Source: Bryobacterales bacterium (GTDB lineage: Bacteria; Acidobacteriota; Terriglobia; Bryobacterales; Bryobacteraceae). Taken from it: a DNA stretch of 50,585 bases. A model generated the notes under the pieces. The model ran no database searches, was not told the DNA's origin, and worked only from the letters and a program-made list of their open reading frames with translations. Numbering within the stretch: the stretch's first letter is position 1; the number at the start of each line of letters is the position of its first letter. Made by a program: the position numbers and the translations under genes. Where the stretch lies: the NCBI GenBank assembly GCA_003135055.1, contig PLDF01000282.1:1-50585 (forward strand). The letters run 5' to 3'. Of the stretch, positions 35,086 through 44,052 are shown in pieces.

Positions 35086-35923
35086 CTAAGGGACAGAGGA
35101 GTAGTCGGTTGAGACGCTGAGGTCCTTCCAATTTTTGTCCGATTCAAGCTTCTGGAGAGCGTTCTGCTCGGCCGTCACGAAAGCATCGCGGCCGAGCAAC
35201 AACCGCAATGGTGGCTCGTGCATTGAGGCTAACTGCCGAAGCACCGCGGCCGCTCGTGCCGGATCGCCCGGCTGCTTGCCGTCGTAAGCCCGCTGGAAGC
35301 GTGCTGCCGCGCCGACCGTGGCATCGTACTCCCGCACGGCCTGCGCGCAGCTCTGTCGAAAGCTCCTGCAAAGTCGGTCCGGAAACCTCCCGGCTCGATG
35401 ATCGTTACCTTAACCCCAGGAGGTCCGACCTCCTGGGATAGCGATTCCGAGAAGCCTTCGACTCCGAACTTCGCCGCAGCGTAAGGTGTGCGCCCAACCG
35501 GCCCGATGCGGCCCCGATGGACGTCACCTGGATGATGTGACCGGCGCGGCGCTCGCGGAAGTAGGGGAGCACGGCTTTGGTCATGATGATGACGCCGAGT
35601 AGATTGGTCTCGATCTGCGCGCGAAATTCGTCGAGCGCAGTATCCTATACAGGCGACACATTCCCGTAACCGGCGTTGTTAACGAGCACGTCCAGGCGGC
35701 CATAGGTATCGATCGCCGAATGGACAGCGTGCAAAGCCTGCTTTTCGTTCGTGACATCCAGCGCCGGTGTTTGTACGGAATCGCCGTACCTGTTCTTGAG
35801 GTCAACGATTTGTGCGGGATTTCGTGCGGTCGCGACAACTTGGTCGCCAGCAGCGAGAGTCGCTTCGGCGAGCGCGCGGCCCAAACCGCGTGAGCTACCG
35901 GTAATGTGCCAAACTTTCGACAT
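35086..35923 (-). pseudogene. Decayed SDR oxidoreductase (stop codon and frameshifts)
   Basis: The N-terminal 92 codons are good SDR ('VWHITGSSRGLGRALAEATL', 'RLDVLVNNAGYGNVSPV'). They end in a TAG at 35645-35647 where the family has Glu. The frame then continues perfectly ('DTALDEFRAQIETNLLGVII', 'GHIIQVTSIG') until about 35.5 kb. The C-terminal part ('REYDATVGAA', 'GDPARAAAVLRQLASMHEPP', 'LRLLLGRDA') is in another frame near 35.1-35.3 kb. At least one nonsense mutation and one frameshift make this a true pseudogene. Confidence 0.8.
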
Positions 35924-35934
35924 GCCTAATCGTC

Positions 35935-36798
35935 CTACCGTGCCGTCTTCTCAAGAAAATGCCGCATCGCCGTGGCGATCTCCTCCACGTGCGTTTCCAG
36001 GGCAAAATGGCCGGTATCGAGCAGACGGACGGTTGCGTTGGGATTGTCCCGCGCAAAGGCCTTCGCTCCCGCGGGAACGAAGAAGGGGTCGTTCTTGCCC
36101 CAGATTGCGAGCATCGGGGGCTTGTGCTTCCGGAAATACTCCTGGAAGGCCGGGTAGAGCTTCACGTTGTTGGCATAATCCAGAAACAGGTCCAACTGAA
36201 TGTCCATGTTGCCGGGCCTCGCAATCATCGCGGCATCTAACGTATAGACTTCAGGGGCGATGGCGTTCGGGTCGGGCGCACCAACCACCCACTGCCAGCG
36301 AAGTCCCTCGGGATTGAGAGCCTGTCGCACCGTCTCGCGATTTTCGGTGGAAGGATTCTCCCAGTAGCGCCGGATGGGTGCCCATGGATCGCCCAGACCT
36401 TCTTCATAGGCATTGCCGTTCTGCGAAACGATCGCCATAACCCGCTCCGGCCGCACCATGGCCACGCGAAAGCCGGTCGGCGCCCCGTAGTCAAAGACGT
36501 AAAGAGCGTAGCGCTTGAGCTCTAACGCGTCCGTAAACGCCAGGATCGTACCCGCCAGGGCGTCGAAAGTATACCGATAGGGCCGTCCTGCGGGAACTTC
36601 GGTGAATCCGAAACCGGGAAGATCGGGCGCGATGATACGATACCGGTCGGCAAGACGCGGGATCAGCTCGCGGTATTGAAAAGACGATGTGGGGAAGCCG
36701 TGGAGCAAGAGTACGACGGGGGCATCCGGCGGGCCGGCCTCCCGGTAGAACACTCTGATGCCCTCCGCTTCGATGCGGTGAATCGTGGTACGCGTCAT
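35935..36798 (-). CDS. Alpha/beta hydrolase, haloalkane dehalogenase/epoxide hydrolase type
   Basis: 287 residues from ATG 36798. 'VVLLLHGFPTSSFQYRELIP' gives the oxyanion HGFP. The nucleophile position in 'YVFDYGAPTGFR' is Asp103, as in dehalogenases and epoxide hydrolases. The catalytic His is in 'LLDTGHFALETH'. An orphan Sec/Tat-like leader starting at 36895 is one base out of frame with this gene, so it may have lost an export signal. Substrate not predictable. Confidence 0.82.
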   Translation of the reverse strand: MTRTTIHRIEAEGIRVFYREAGPPDAPVVLLLHGFPTSSFQYRELIPRLADRYRIIAPDLPGFGFTEVPAGRPYRYTFDALAGTILAFTDALELKRYALYVFDYGAPTGFRVAMVRPERVMAIVSQNGNAYEEGLGDPWAPIRRYWENPSTENRETVRQALNPEGLRWQWVVGAPDPNAIAPEVYTLDAAMIARPGNMDIQLDLFLDYANNVKLYPAFQEYFRKHKPPMLAIWGKNDPFFVPAGAKAFARDNPNATVRLLDTGHFALETHVEEIATAMRHFLEKTAR

Positions 36799-36895
36799 GG
36801 TTAGTTTTCTCCTGTTTGCTATACGCGGCCGTGAGGGGAACCGTGCTCGCGAGTGTGGCGACAATGCCACTTTCAATAAAATGTCTGCGTTTCAT
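36799..36895 (-). other. Orphan signal-peptide segment out of frame with the hydrolase
   Basis: An ATG at 36895, 3 bp after the protoglobin stop, opens 'MKRRHFIESGIVATLASTVP' and 'LTAAYSKQE', a good export leader with n-, h- and c-regions. It runs into the hydrolase start one base out of register (97 bp between the ATGs). Either a single-base indel separated leader and enzyme, or this is the relic of another secreted protein. Confidence 0.45.
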
Positions 36896-36898
36896 GGA

Positions 36899-37492
36899 TC
36901 ACCATTCGTTCCGGCCGGCATACGTCCCGGCCCAAAGTGCTAGTTGGAGTTGTATCGACTTGGACCATGCCCGGTGCATCCCCTCGGCCTCCTCCGCGGA
37001 ATTACCCTTGGCCGCAAGATACGGCCGGATGGTCTGGTTCATAATTGCAACGAAGGCGATGAGGTCGCGCAACGGCACGAACGCGGTGGACTGGACGCCA
37101 TCCACCTGATTTTTCTTGGCGCTGGTGTGCCGGAGCGCGATTTCCTGTTGGTAGTCGATCCAATCCTGATCGTCTGGCCGGAGGCAGGTATCCAGAATCC
37201 ACTGCTCAAAGCGAAGGTTGCTCTTCGCCAGGTATTCCGGAATCGGATCGCCTTCGGGCGTGCGCGAGTGCGGCGCAAGATGCGGAATGCCGGCGATGAT
37301 ACCGGCTCGCCAGTGCTCGACTATCTGCTTGGTCTGGTCCGCGAGCACCTCCCCGGCGAGCCGCAGAAAGCGATGGTCCTCCTCCGTAAAGCCAGCGCTG
37401 GTTTGCGATTCGGCCGCCTCTTGCATCGAGACGTGCGATTTGGGAACCTCGGCGGTTCCATACGAGTATCCAGGAATCTGCCTTTTTGTCAT
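36899..37492 (-). CDS. Protoglobin
   Basis: 197 residues. 'FTEEDHRFLRLAGEVLADQT', 'IVEHWRAGIIAGIPHLAPHS' and the segment 'YQQEIALRHTSAKKN', whose His is the proximal heme ligand, are characteristic of bacterial/archaeal protoglobins. It has no signalling domain attached. Likely binds O2, CO or NO, or catalyses peroxide or nitrosative detoxification. It stands in a codirectional run of stress genes. Confidence 0.85.
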   Translation of the reverse strand: MTKRQIPGYSYGTAEVPKSHVSMQEAAESQTSAGFTEEDHRFLRLAGEVLADQTKQIVEHWRAGIIAGIPHLAPHSRTPEGDPIPEYLAKSNLRFEQWILDTCLRPDDQDWIDYQQEIALRHTSAKKNQVDGVQSTAFVPLRDLIAFVAIMNQTIRPYLAAKGNSAEEAEGMHRAWSKSIQLQLALWAGTYAGRNEW

Positions 37493-37523
37493 GGCGCGCT
37501 TTCCATGCTGGCTGCGGCCCGCT

Positions 37524-37909
37524 TTAAACGAAAAAGGAATTCACCATGTCAACGTCCGAGAGGTAGGTGTCGATCAAGCAGATCCTATCCTCACAAAGCC
37601 TGCAAACCGTGGCGAGGTGTTCGTCGAGAATCTTGCACTGGCGCTCAACGGTATTATGCAGGGACAGTGCCAGTCCTCCCTGCCCCTCGAGGATGTGCTT
37701 CAAGTTGAACGTCAGTCCGTAACTGACAATGATTTGGGCCCGCTCGATCACAGCCTCGATGCCGCGAGCTTCTCCGGAAATTCGACTGTGTCCCGGCAGA
37801 GTCCAGACGATGTCCTGAGTCATGATCTTCCGCAATAGCGCCCATTCCCGGGTGCGCATCCGAGCAGAAATGTTTCGGCGACTTGTCGTTTGTCATCGCT
37901 GTTTGGCAT
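37524..37909 (-). pseudogene. NTF2/SnoaL-like protein with one frameshift
   Basis: The family starts M-x-N-x-D-K-R..AE.FL.GM.TR.W..LR. Here 'MPNSDDKRQVAETFLLG' from ATG 37909 is in one frame and 'MRTREWALLRKIMTQDIVWT' begins in another at about 37859. A single missing base in CTCGGATGCGC would restore it. From there the sequence is complete to 'IDTYLSDVDMVNSFFV'. Translation could still start at the internal ATG 37859. Cone-shaped NTF2-like proteins of this type have varied or unknown roles. Confidence 0.65.
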
Positions 37910-37934
37910 ATGGTTCTCCGATAAGCTTCCGTGG

Positions 37935-38735
37935 TTATTCGGCGGCCTTCGCCGCCAAGGCATCCACCACCGCAATGTTCCCCAGCAGAGTGTCGGGCAG
38001 TCCGTGGCGATGCTGTAAATAGGCGCTGTCGTTGTAGGAGAGCCAGACGGTATCGTCCATCTTCTCCCAGACCAGAATCTTAAGCGGGAGGTCGAGCGCC
38101 GCCAAGGGAGACGCGAGCATAAGCGGCGTGCCGGCCTTGGGATTGCCGAAGATCAGTAGCTTGCACGGACGCATTTGAAGTCCCGCTTTCTCTGCCTCGC
38201 CGCTATGATCGATGACCGCGAACAGCTTGACACCCTTGGCCGCGAGAATCTCTTCCAAGCGCTGGACGGTCTGCTCGACTGAATGATGCGAAGGGATGGT
38301 GACGATTCCATTGTTAGACGACATCGATGTCTCCTGAGTGGGCTGCATGGCAGCCGCGTTGACCGAAAGTAAATGAATCGCGAGCGCCACTCCGAGCGCC
38401 GCCAGTGGCACCGCGATTGCGATCGCGAAGAATGAACCTTGCGACGGCTCAGATTCACCGCGCCTGATTCTGCGAACCAGCCGTGTATAGCTCCACGCGC
38501 TCCAGACAAGCGCCAGCGATCCCGCCAGAATGAACGCTGCGCCGAACCCTGGAGAACCTACCGAGCCGGGGCCGGACAGCGCTTGGTCGAACCGCATCGC
38601 CCGCAGGAACAGGCCGAACCGGGCTATTACGAAACCGAAACCTGCGAGTGCGAGTCCGGTACGAATCCACGCCAGGAAAGCGCACTCGGCCGCGAGGTAA
38701 TCAGACAGGTTGCTTGGGGGCATTGTCTTGGCCAA
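37935..38735 (-). CDS. DUF202-DUF302 fusion membrane protein
   Basis: 266 residues. Residues 1-125 form a YidH/DUF202 membrane domain: 'LAAECAFLAWIRTGLALAGF', then 'FGAAFILAGSLALVWSAWSY' and 'FFAIAIAVPLAALGVALAIH'. After a Ser-rich linker, residues 140-260 are a DUF302 domain ('HSVEQTVQRLEEILAAKGVK', 'MRPCKLLIFGNPKAGTPLML', 'LDLPLKILVWE'). DUF302 proteins bind small ligands or hydrophobic molecules in the periplasm. The fusion tethers it to the inner membrane. Function unknown. Confidence 0.82.
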   Translation of the reverse strand: MAKTMPPSNLSDYLAAECAFLAWIRTGLALAGFGFVIARFGLFLRAMRFDQALSGPGSVGSPGFGAAFILAGSLALVWSAWSYTRLVRRIRRGESEPSQGSFFAIAIAVPLAALGVALAIHLLSVNAAAMQPTQETSMSSNNGIVTIPSHHSVEQTVQRLEEILAAKGVKLFAVIDHSGEAEKAGLQMRPCKLLIFGNPKAGTPLMLASPLAALDLPLKILVWEKMDDTVWLSYNDSAYLQHRHGLPDTLLGNIAVVDALAAKAAE

Positions 38736-38939
38736 AGGGGCTAAAGCGCAGTTCCGCGAACTCCGCGGGAAGAAACAGAAGCGTTCCCGCTCTCCTCCTT
38801 TCCGATGCCTAGTCTGCCAGCTCGACTAAAGCTGGAAGCGGTCCACGTCGGCCAGGCAAACGTTTCCCTCGGCGCCCTAGATACTCTCACCGAGCGCCCA
38901 CATTCGCCATTGAAACTAACAACATTGCGGCGTTGCACA

Positions 38940-39383
38940 TCAACTCCATTCGGCGATTTCGACAAAGCCTTCTTGCGCGAGCTGTGACATTCTCGCCATG
39001 GCGTCGGTATTGACCTTGATTTCGGGAAGCAGGTCTGCATTTCCCCAGTGGTGAACTGCCGCCGTCGCGCCACACAATTCAACTTGCACTCCGCGCTTCA
39101 TGAGAGCAGCGACTAGTTCCTTATAAGGATTGCCAGTGGCCACCATCCGTTCGGCATTGTATGCCTTATCGTTCAACGTCACGTGGCCGGCATTCGTGTG
39201 AAATACAGCAATGATCTGGTTGTTGGCCTTCCAGTCCGCGACATCCTTTGTGATGAGTTGAAGGTGAAAAATGGAAGCCGGCAAATCTCCTTCAAACGCC
39301 AGGGCGGCGATGCTGAAGGCGATCTTCAATTCTGACAGCTTCACGGGAATATCGATCTGAAGGGGTTTCTCATAAGTAGGCAT
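38940..39383 (-). CDS. DsrE-family protein
   Basis: 147 residues. 'VKLSELKIAFSIAALAFEGD' and 'IIAVFHTNAGHVTLND' are followed by a C-terminal 'LMKRGVQVELCGATAAVHHW', whose Cys is at the position of the sulfur-carrying Cys in DsrE/YchN-like proteins. Cytoplasmic, no signal. It could carry persulfide; a role with the DUF302 protein upstream or the rhodanese further right is speculative. Confidence 0.78.
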   Translation of the reverse strand: MPTYEKPLQIDIPVKLSELKIAFSIAALAFEGDLPASIFHLQLITKDVADWKANNQIIAVFHTNAGHVTLNDKAYNAERMVATGNPYKELVAALMKRGVQVELCGATAAVHHWGNADLLPEIKVNTDAMARMSQLAQEGFVEIAEWS

Positions 39384-39487
39384 ATTCGTTGTTTCGCGTG
39401 TTCAGGTGCGATGCTCCTTTACTAAACCTGGACATAACATTCGCCAAACCAATCCCGCGGGCCGCTGAGCGATTCTGCTAAAAGAGT

Positions 39488-39832
39488 TTATCCCGGCCGC
39501 TCGACCGAACGAGGCGGACTGACGACATGGCTGGCAAATCCTTCCGACAGGTCATCGAACCCCACGGACCACAATAGGCGCCGCACTCGATAGCGGTCCG
39601 GCGGGAAGGCGATGAAATAGGATGCGGGGAAAAGGGGAACGAATAGAGCTCGCGGTCCAAAGGTGTCAACCGCATAGGACTGGAACTTGTCGTGGAATGT
39701 CTGCCGGCAAAAAGAGGCGCTCGATCTGGTGCAGGGGGACTTGATGGAAACAGCGGGCTGCTGAGCGTGGACCGGGGAAACGGCGAGAAAAAGACCGAGC
39801 GCCAGAATCATACTGCAAGTCGAGGCATTCAT
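39488..39832 (-). CDS. Secreted protein, probably truncated
   Basis: 114 residues. A clear signal peptide 'MILALGLFLAVSPVHAQQ' is followed by 'HDKFQSYAVDTFGPRALFVP', which resembles the start of a family of exported proteins of unknown function. After about residue 80 the sequence turns Arg/Val/Ser-rich and unlike a folded protein. A frameshift or loss of the C-terminal half is likely. The stop is 104 bp before the DsrE gene. Confidence 0.45.
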   Translation of the reverse strand: MNASTCSMILALGLFLAVSPVHAQQPAVSIKSPCTRSSASFCRQTFHDKFQSYAVDTFGPRALFVPLFPASYFIAFPPDRYRVRRLLWSVGFDDLSEGFASHVVSPPRSVERPG

Positions 39833-39845
39833 AAAGGAACTTCCG

Positions 39846-40664
39846 TCAACCGATAAAGCTCAGCAGCTCGTCGTTTACCCGGCCTTTCAGAGTCGAACAC
39901 ATTCCGTGAGGGGCGCCGGCATAGACCACGAGTTTGGACCCCTTGACGATCTTGGAAGACAGGTGCGCCGAAGCGCCGATCGGCACGATCTGATCGTCAT
40001 CGCCGTGAAGGATCAGGGTGGGGATGTCAAACCTCTTGAGATCCTCCGTCAAATCCGTCTCGGAGAACGCCTTGATGCAATCGTAGACGGCTTTGTGGCC
40101 AGCCAGCATACCTTGCATCCAGAAGGAGTCCCGCAAACCCTGCGAGACGTCAGCTCCTGCCCGGTTGGCGCCGTAGAACGGAGCGCTCAGATCCTTGAAG
40201 AACTGAGAGCGATCGGCGAGCACAGCAGTGCGCAGTTGATCGAAGACCTCGATCGGCAGGCCGGCTGGATTCGAGGTCGTCTTCAGCATGAGTGGCGGGA
40301 TGGCGCCAATCAGCACCGCCTTGGCAACACCCTTGGTTCCGTGCCGCCCGATGTACCGAGCGACTTCGCCGCCGCCTGTGGAGTGGCCGACGTGGATCGC
40401 ATCGCGTAGGTCGAGCGCTGCGGCCAGTTCGGCGAGATCGTCTGCATACGTGTCCAGGTTGTTGCCTTCCCAGGGTTGATCGGAGCGCCCGTGCCCTCTG
40501 CGATCATGTGCGATGCAGCGGTATCCGCGGGCAGCCAGGAAGATCATCTGGTCTTCCCACGCATCGCCGCTCAAAGGCCAGCCGTGGCTGAAGACGATTG
40601 GTTGTCCCTTGCCCCAATCCTTGTAATAGATCTGCGTACCATCTTTGGTTGTGATTCTCGGCAT
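39846..40664 (-). CDS. Alpha/beta hydrolase, cofactor-free (chloroperoxidase-like)
   Basis: 272 residues from ATG 40664 (AGAGAGGAACAC upstream). '[20 protein letters not shown]', the nucleophile elbow '[19 protein letters not shown]' with Ser95, Asp in '[12 protein letters not shown]' and His in 'YAGAPHGM' form the triad. This is the non-heme haloperoxidase/esterase group. 26 bp downstream of the metallo-beta-lactamase gene. Confidence 0.87.
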   Translation of the reverse strand: MPRITTKDGTQIYYKDWGKGQPIVFSHGWPLSGDAWEDQMIFLAARGYRCIAHDRRGHGRSDQPWEGNNLDTYADDLAELAAALDLRDAIHVGHSTGGGEVARYIGRHGTKGVAKAVLIGAIPPLMLKTTSNPAGLPIEVFDQLRTAVLADRSQFFKDLSAPFYGANRAGADVSQGLRDSFWMQGMLAGHKAVYDCIKAFSETDLTEDLKRFDIPTLILHGDDDQIVPIGASAHLSSKIVKGSKLVVYAGAPHGMCSTLKGRVNDELLSFIG

Positions 40665-40690
40665 AGTGTTCCTCTCTTGATTGCTTGAAT

Positions 40691-41641
40691 TTAGACGCCC
40701 ACGTAAACGAGGGTTGTAAACATTGCTGGAGTGATCAGGAACTGTCCCCATTTCGCGTCGAACGGGGCGGTGGGCTTGGCGGCTACCGCCTCATCCATAG
40801 ACCTGCCTTGCTTCTTCAGAGCCGCCACCTTCTCGCGAATCGTTACCAGCATGTCGCGGAACTCGACCACATCGGACCTGCTGGCCACCGGTCCGTGGCC
40901 CGGGATAACGATGGTTGCGCCGGTGATTGCGGCAACATTGGCCTCGGCCGCGCGAATGGATCCGTCGATGCTGCCGCCGGTTGAGTAGTCGATAAAAGGG
41001 TACACGCCATTCCACAAGGTGTCCCCGGCATGAAGGACATCGGCGTCGGTGAAATTGACGGAAATGTCGCTGTCGGTATGGGCCGGTCCGTAGTACTTCA
41101 TAAGGATGCGGGTTTCGTTCCATCGCATTTCGGTTTCGGTCGCAAATACTTTCGTAGGTAGTGCGCCGGCCGGCGCGGGAGGAAACGTATAGCTCCACCC
41201 TTCGACGCGCGTCGCTACCGAAAGGCGCTTTCGCGTGTTCTGGTGCGCGGTAATGGACGCCCCAGCCTCGTGCAGCCAGGCATTGCCATCGGTGTGGTCG
41301 ACATGCCAGTGGGTATTGATCAAATGCCTGATTGGATCGGGGCTAATCGAACTCAAGGCGCCGGATACTGTCGGACGCGAAACCGAAAAACCCGCATCCA
41401 CCAGAAGTTTGCCGTCGCGCCCGGTCAAGACGGCGATGTTGCCCCCGGAACCCTCCAGAACCGTAATGTTCCTCCGCAGAGGCCGTTGAACGATCTTGGC
41501 CTTCGCCGCTGCGTTGATCATGGTTGGAACGATGCCTGTCTCGTCCCCAAGCAGAGGCCGTCGGGCGAGCAGTACACCCGCTGCGCCGGCCAATGCGAAA
41601 AGTCGACGTCGTGAAAACTCCGTTCCTGTGACTTCTTTCAT
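40691..41641 (-). CDS. Exported metallo-beta-lactamase-fold hydrolase
   Basis: 316 residues from ATG 41641 with GAGGAGG upstream. A twin-arginine-like leader ('[20 protein letters not shown]') precedes the MBL core: 'GKLLVDAG', '[20 protein letters not shown]' (HxHxDH), '[11 protein letters not shown]', '[10 protein letters not shown]' and 'VIPGHGPVA'. It resembles subclass B-type exported hydrolases of broad function. Antibiotic resistance is not implied by sequence alone. 49 bp behind the Dps gene. Confidence 0.85.
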   Translation of the reverse strand: MKEVTGTEFSRRRLFALAGAAGVLLARRPLLGDETGIVPTMINAAAKAKIVQRPLRRNITVLEGSGGNIAVLTGRDGKLLVDAGFSVSRPTVSGALSSISPDPIRHLINTHWHVDHTDGNAWLHEAGASITAHQNTRKRLSVATRVEGWSYTFPPAPAGALPTKVFATETEMRWNETRILMKYYGPAHTDSDISVNFTDADVLHAGDTLWNGVYPFIDYSTGGSIDGSIRAAEANVAAITGATIVIPGHGPVASRSDVVEFRDMLVTIREKVAALKKQGRSMDEAVAAKPTAPFDAKWGQFLITPAMFTTLVYVGV

Positions 41642-41690
41642 GACTCCTCCTCTGTAGTGTGTGGACCTGGGAAGTGCGGGCTGAAAAGCC

Positions 41691-42218
41691 TCACTCCGGC
41701 CAACTCTCGACAATCTCCGCGAGGACCCCGGTACGGCGCTTGGCTTGATCGATCCAGTTCTCGATCAGGCTGGCGGACGCGACGTCACCATGTTTGTCGC
41801 ACACGGCATGTGTAGCCCGAAGGAAGCGGGTAAGCCGTAAGCTGTCTTGCCGCGGTTCCATCAGCATGCCGTTCCGGGGCACAAGCTCTTCGTCGTTGTC
41901 GCTCAGCCGTTGGTGTCGGGCGACGTCGCCAATCGACCGTAGCGCCGTGCCTCCGATCTTGCGGGCGCGTTCCGCGATGTCGTCTGTCATCGCGAAGATC
42001 TGATCTGCCTGTTCGTCTAACAGCAAATGGTAGTCGCGAAAGTGCCGCCCGGTCATGTGCCAGTGGAAACTCTTAGTTTTCAAATAGAGCGCGAAGGCGT
42101 CAGCGAGAGGCGCCCGCAGCGATTCGCAGATTTCGTTCACGGCCTCTGGAGCGAGATCGGTTCCGGTCTCTCCGCTGTTCCCTCGGGGCGCAGTAGCCGC
42201 AGTAGAAGTGCTTTTCAT
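41691..42218 (-). CDS. dps: Dps-like ferritin
   Basis: 175 residues. The ferroxidase segment 'KTKSFHWHMTGRHFRDYHLL' followed by 'DEQADQIFAMTDDIAERARK' carries the H..H, D and E ligands of Dps inter-subunit iron sites. The N-terminus is short, Ser/Thr/Ala-rich and weakly basic, so DNA binding is uncertain. It protects from peroxide and iron. First gene of the codirectional stress run that ends at 35.1 kb. Confidence 0.85.
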   Translation of the reverse strand: MKSTSTAATAPRGNSGETGTDLAPEAVNEICESLRAPLADAFALYLKTKSFHWHMTGRHFRDYHLLLDEQADQIFAMTDDIAERARKIGGTALRSIGDVARHQRLSDNDEELVPRNGMLMEPRQDSLRLTRFLRATHAVCDKHGDVASASLIENWIDQAKRRTGVLAEIVESWPE

Positions 42219-42689
42219 CGTCCAATTCCCTTATGCCGAGTTACCAGTACTTCGACGGGCTGGATGATGCAGTCTTGCACCCAAAGCAGTTTGTTCGAGC
42301 GAAGAGCGCCAACAAATGGGGTTAGGACCATAGGCGCAAAATGTCCAGCCTGTCGAAGTGGCCAAAGCCGGCCAGGGGATGGCGAATGTCGGCCACGTTC
42401 CGACAGCCGGCATAGGGTTGGCGCTTCGCTCTGATGTGTCGAGCGGGTTTGACAGGTATGGCAATCGACAGGTCGAACGGAAAGGCAGCGGTCAAATAAG
42501 AGCTTTCAACGCACTATTCGCCGCCTGGTAGCTCAGGTGCAACCTCGCTCTGTGAGGAGGAGGTGCAAGTCATTATGGGGAAGAAATTCAACGCAGATCA
42601 TCAGCGGAATGAGCCGCCGGCATTTCGGACAGGCCACCGTCGCAGCTGTTTGTGCGCCGTCCGGTCCATAGGCGACAGCCCGCGCCAGT

Positions 42690-43104
42690 CGGCCGCGACT
42701 TTTGGATCGATCTTGGCATCATGGCCGAGACTGGCGTGGGTTCTGCGCAGCACCTGAATCCGGCCGATTGGGCATTGGCGACATTACAACACCTGATTTG
42801 ATAATAACCTGTTCAGAAACCTGTTCAACTACCGCCGAGATGCACTCCAAAGGCGCTGCAGATTGCGCTCCGAAGACTGAATTATCAGCTATTTACGATC
42901 CGGGGATTGTTTCGTAATAAGCAGGTCCCCGGTTCGATCCCGGCGGGCGGCTCCATAAATCACTGAAATATAGAGACTTACCGAAAACGCCGCACAAGAA
43001 AGGCGACTGAGCCAAGATCAGCAGCTCAGGCGGTAACACAGCTCTAGTATTTAAAATACTTATGGGTTCAAGTGCTCCCTCCCCGTTCATCACCTGATCG
43101 AATC
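42690..43104 (+). repeat. Direct repeat A', right copy
   Basis: Counterpart of 20560-20970 in the same orientation. It has the same order of blocks: frame ending HLNPADWALATLQHLI, tRNA-Thr-like 3' half, then GTTCATCACCTGATCGAATC at 43085-43104. Confidence 0.75.
42910..42955 (+). repeat. tRNA-Thr-like 3' half inside repeat A'
   Basis: TTCGTAA loop, T-arm CCCGG / TTCGATC / CCGGC (first pair lost) and acceptor GGGCGGC-T-CCA. Differs from the left copy by a few substitutions, two of which break stems, so it is older or less constrained. Confidence 0.6.
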
Positions 43105-43407
43105 GGCCCCCGGATGTCGTTTCCTGACCGACCATTGGCTTAATCCGGATTGTCTGGCGCTTCGAAATCCGACGTGAATGGGTGCGGTCTTCGCATAAGC
43201 AAGTTAGCCGGGATAGCGGGCTCCCACTGGATAACGCCCGTTCGGAGCAGTAGCGAAGGTGCCGCGAGCGGCGGTGGCCCGCCGACCCATTTTCGATCAG
43301 ACCGTTTCGGCGTTCATGTAGCAGGCACCAGAAGCCAGCCTTCTGGAGAGTCCGCATAGGACAAACTGCCGGGATGAAAGGATGAAACTCATCCGGGCTG
43401 CCGCTGT

Positions 43408-43770
43408 TAACACTTGAGAAGGCCGCCGAGACGCTCGCTGCACTCGATTGATGGTCCCCGGCTCTTCGCCAGTTCCTCGCCATGGAGGAATAACAGAACG
43501 TTGCCCTTTGACCGATCGCACCCAGTGTTCCGCAAATGCATTCAAGTTTGGGCTGCGCGCAGGGAGTCGCAGACATTTCACACCCCCTGCCGCCAGGATC
43601 TACCGGAATTTAGCGCAGAACTGGGCATCGCGATCCTGCAAAACGTACCAACAGCCGTGCAGATATCCCCACTCCTCCAACGTCGCACTGCGCGCTACCT
43701 GGCTCGTCCAGCTCATCGGTGATTGCCGCGATGGACACCCGCCGGCTGCTCAGGTATTTTGACCATACGA
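43408..43770 (-). pseudogene. Degenerate integrase-core (rve-type) transposase
   Basis: Pieces of the DDE domain appear in order across three frames: 'SSRRVSIAAITDELDEP', 'LQDRDAQFCAKFR' then a stop, '[20 protein letters not shown]', '[13 protein letters not shown]', and '[18 protein letters not shown]' with '[10 protein letters not shown]'. Only about the last third of a typical element protein remains, with several frameshifts and a stop. The upstream part was cut off beside the toxin-antitoxin genes. Confidence 0.75.
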
Positions 43771-43803
43771 TGGTCGATGGTCGGGAAAATGCGAAAATGG
43801 GGT

Positions 43804-44052
43804 ATGGCGATGGCGGATAGCAACATTCATGTGTCGGAGGAACTGCTGGCCGAACTCCAGAAGGCCGCCGCGGCAGAGCAGCGCACTGCCGACGAAGTAG
43901 CTCAGGAGGCCGTCGAGCGCTATCTGCGGCTGAAGCGTCGGGAAAAGCTGTACGCATACGGCGAGGAACAGGCCCGCAAGCTCGGCATCCGGGAAGAAGA
44001 CGTGGCGGGCCTCGTGAAGCAGAGCCGCCAAAGCACACCACGCGGGCGATAA
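43804..44052 (+). CDS. Antitoxin, ribbon-helix-helix type (CopG-like)
   Basis: 82 residues from ATG 43804 (43810 also possible). 'SNIHVSEELLAELQKAAAAE' and 'TADEVAQEAVERYLRLKR' have the ribbon-helix-helix layout of CopG/ParD-like antitoxins. The C-terminal tail is charged, as in toxin-binding tails. The PIN toxin starts at the base after its stop. Confidence 0.78.
   Translation: MAMADSNIHVSEELLAELQKAAAAEQRTADEVAQEAVERYLRLKRREKLYAYGEEQARKLGIREEDVAGLVKQSRQSTPRGR

Larger units (their letters stand above)
42219..43803. other. Gene-poor junction with repeat A' and a dead transposase
   Basis: No intact gene in 1.6 kb. It contains the promoter side of the dps gene, repeat A' with a second tRNA-Thr-like 3' half (42690-43104) and a degenerate integrase-core transposase (43408-43770). 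The stretch 43105-43400 shows nothing I can name. Confidence 0.55.

Noticed and set aside
42563..42757. Plus-strand ORF starting MGKKFNADHQ
   Set aside because: It runs into repeat A' in a frame not preserved in the left copy; no family resemblance.
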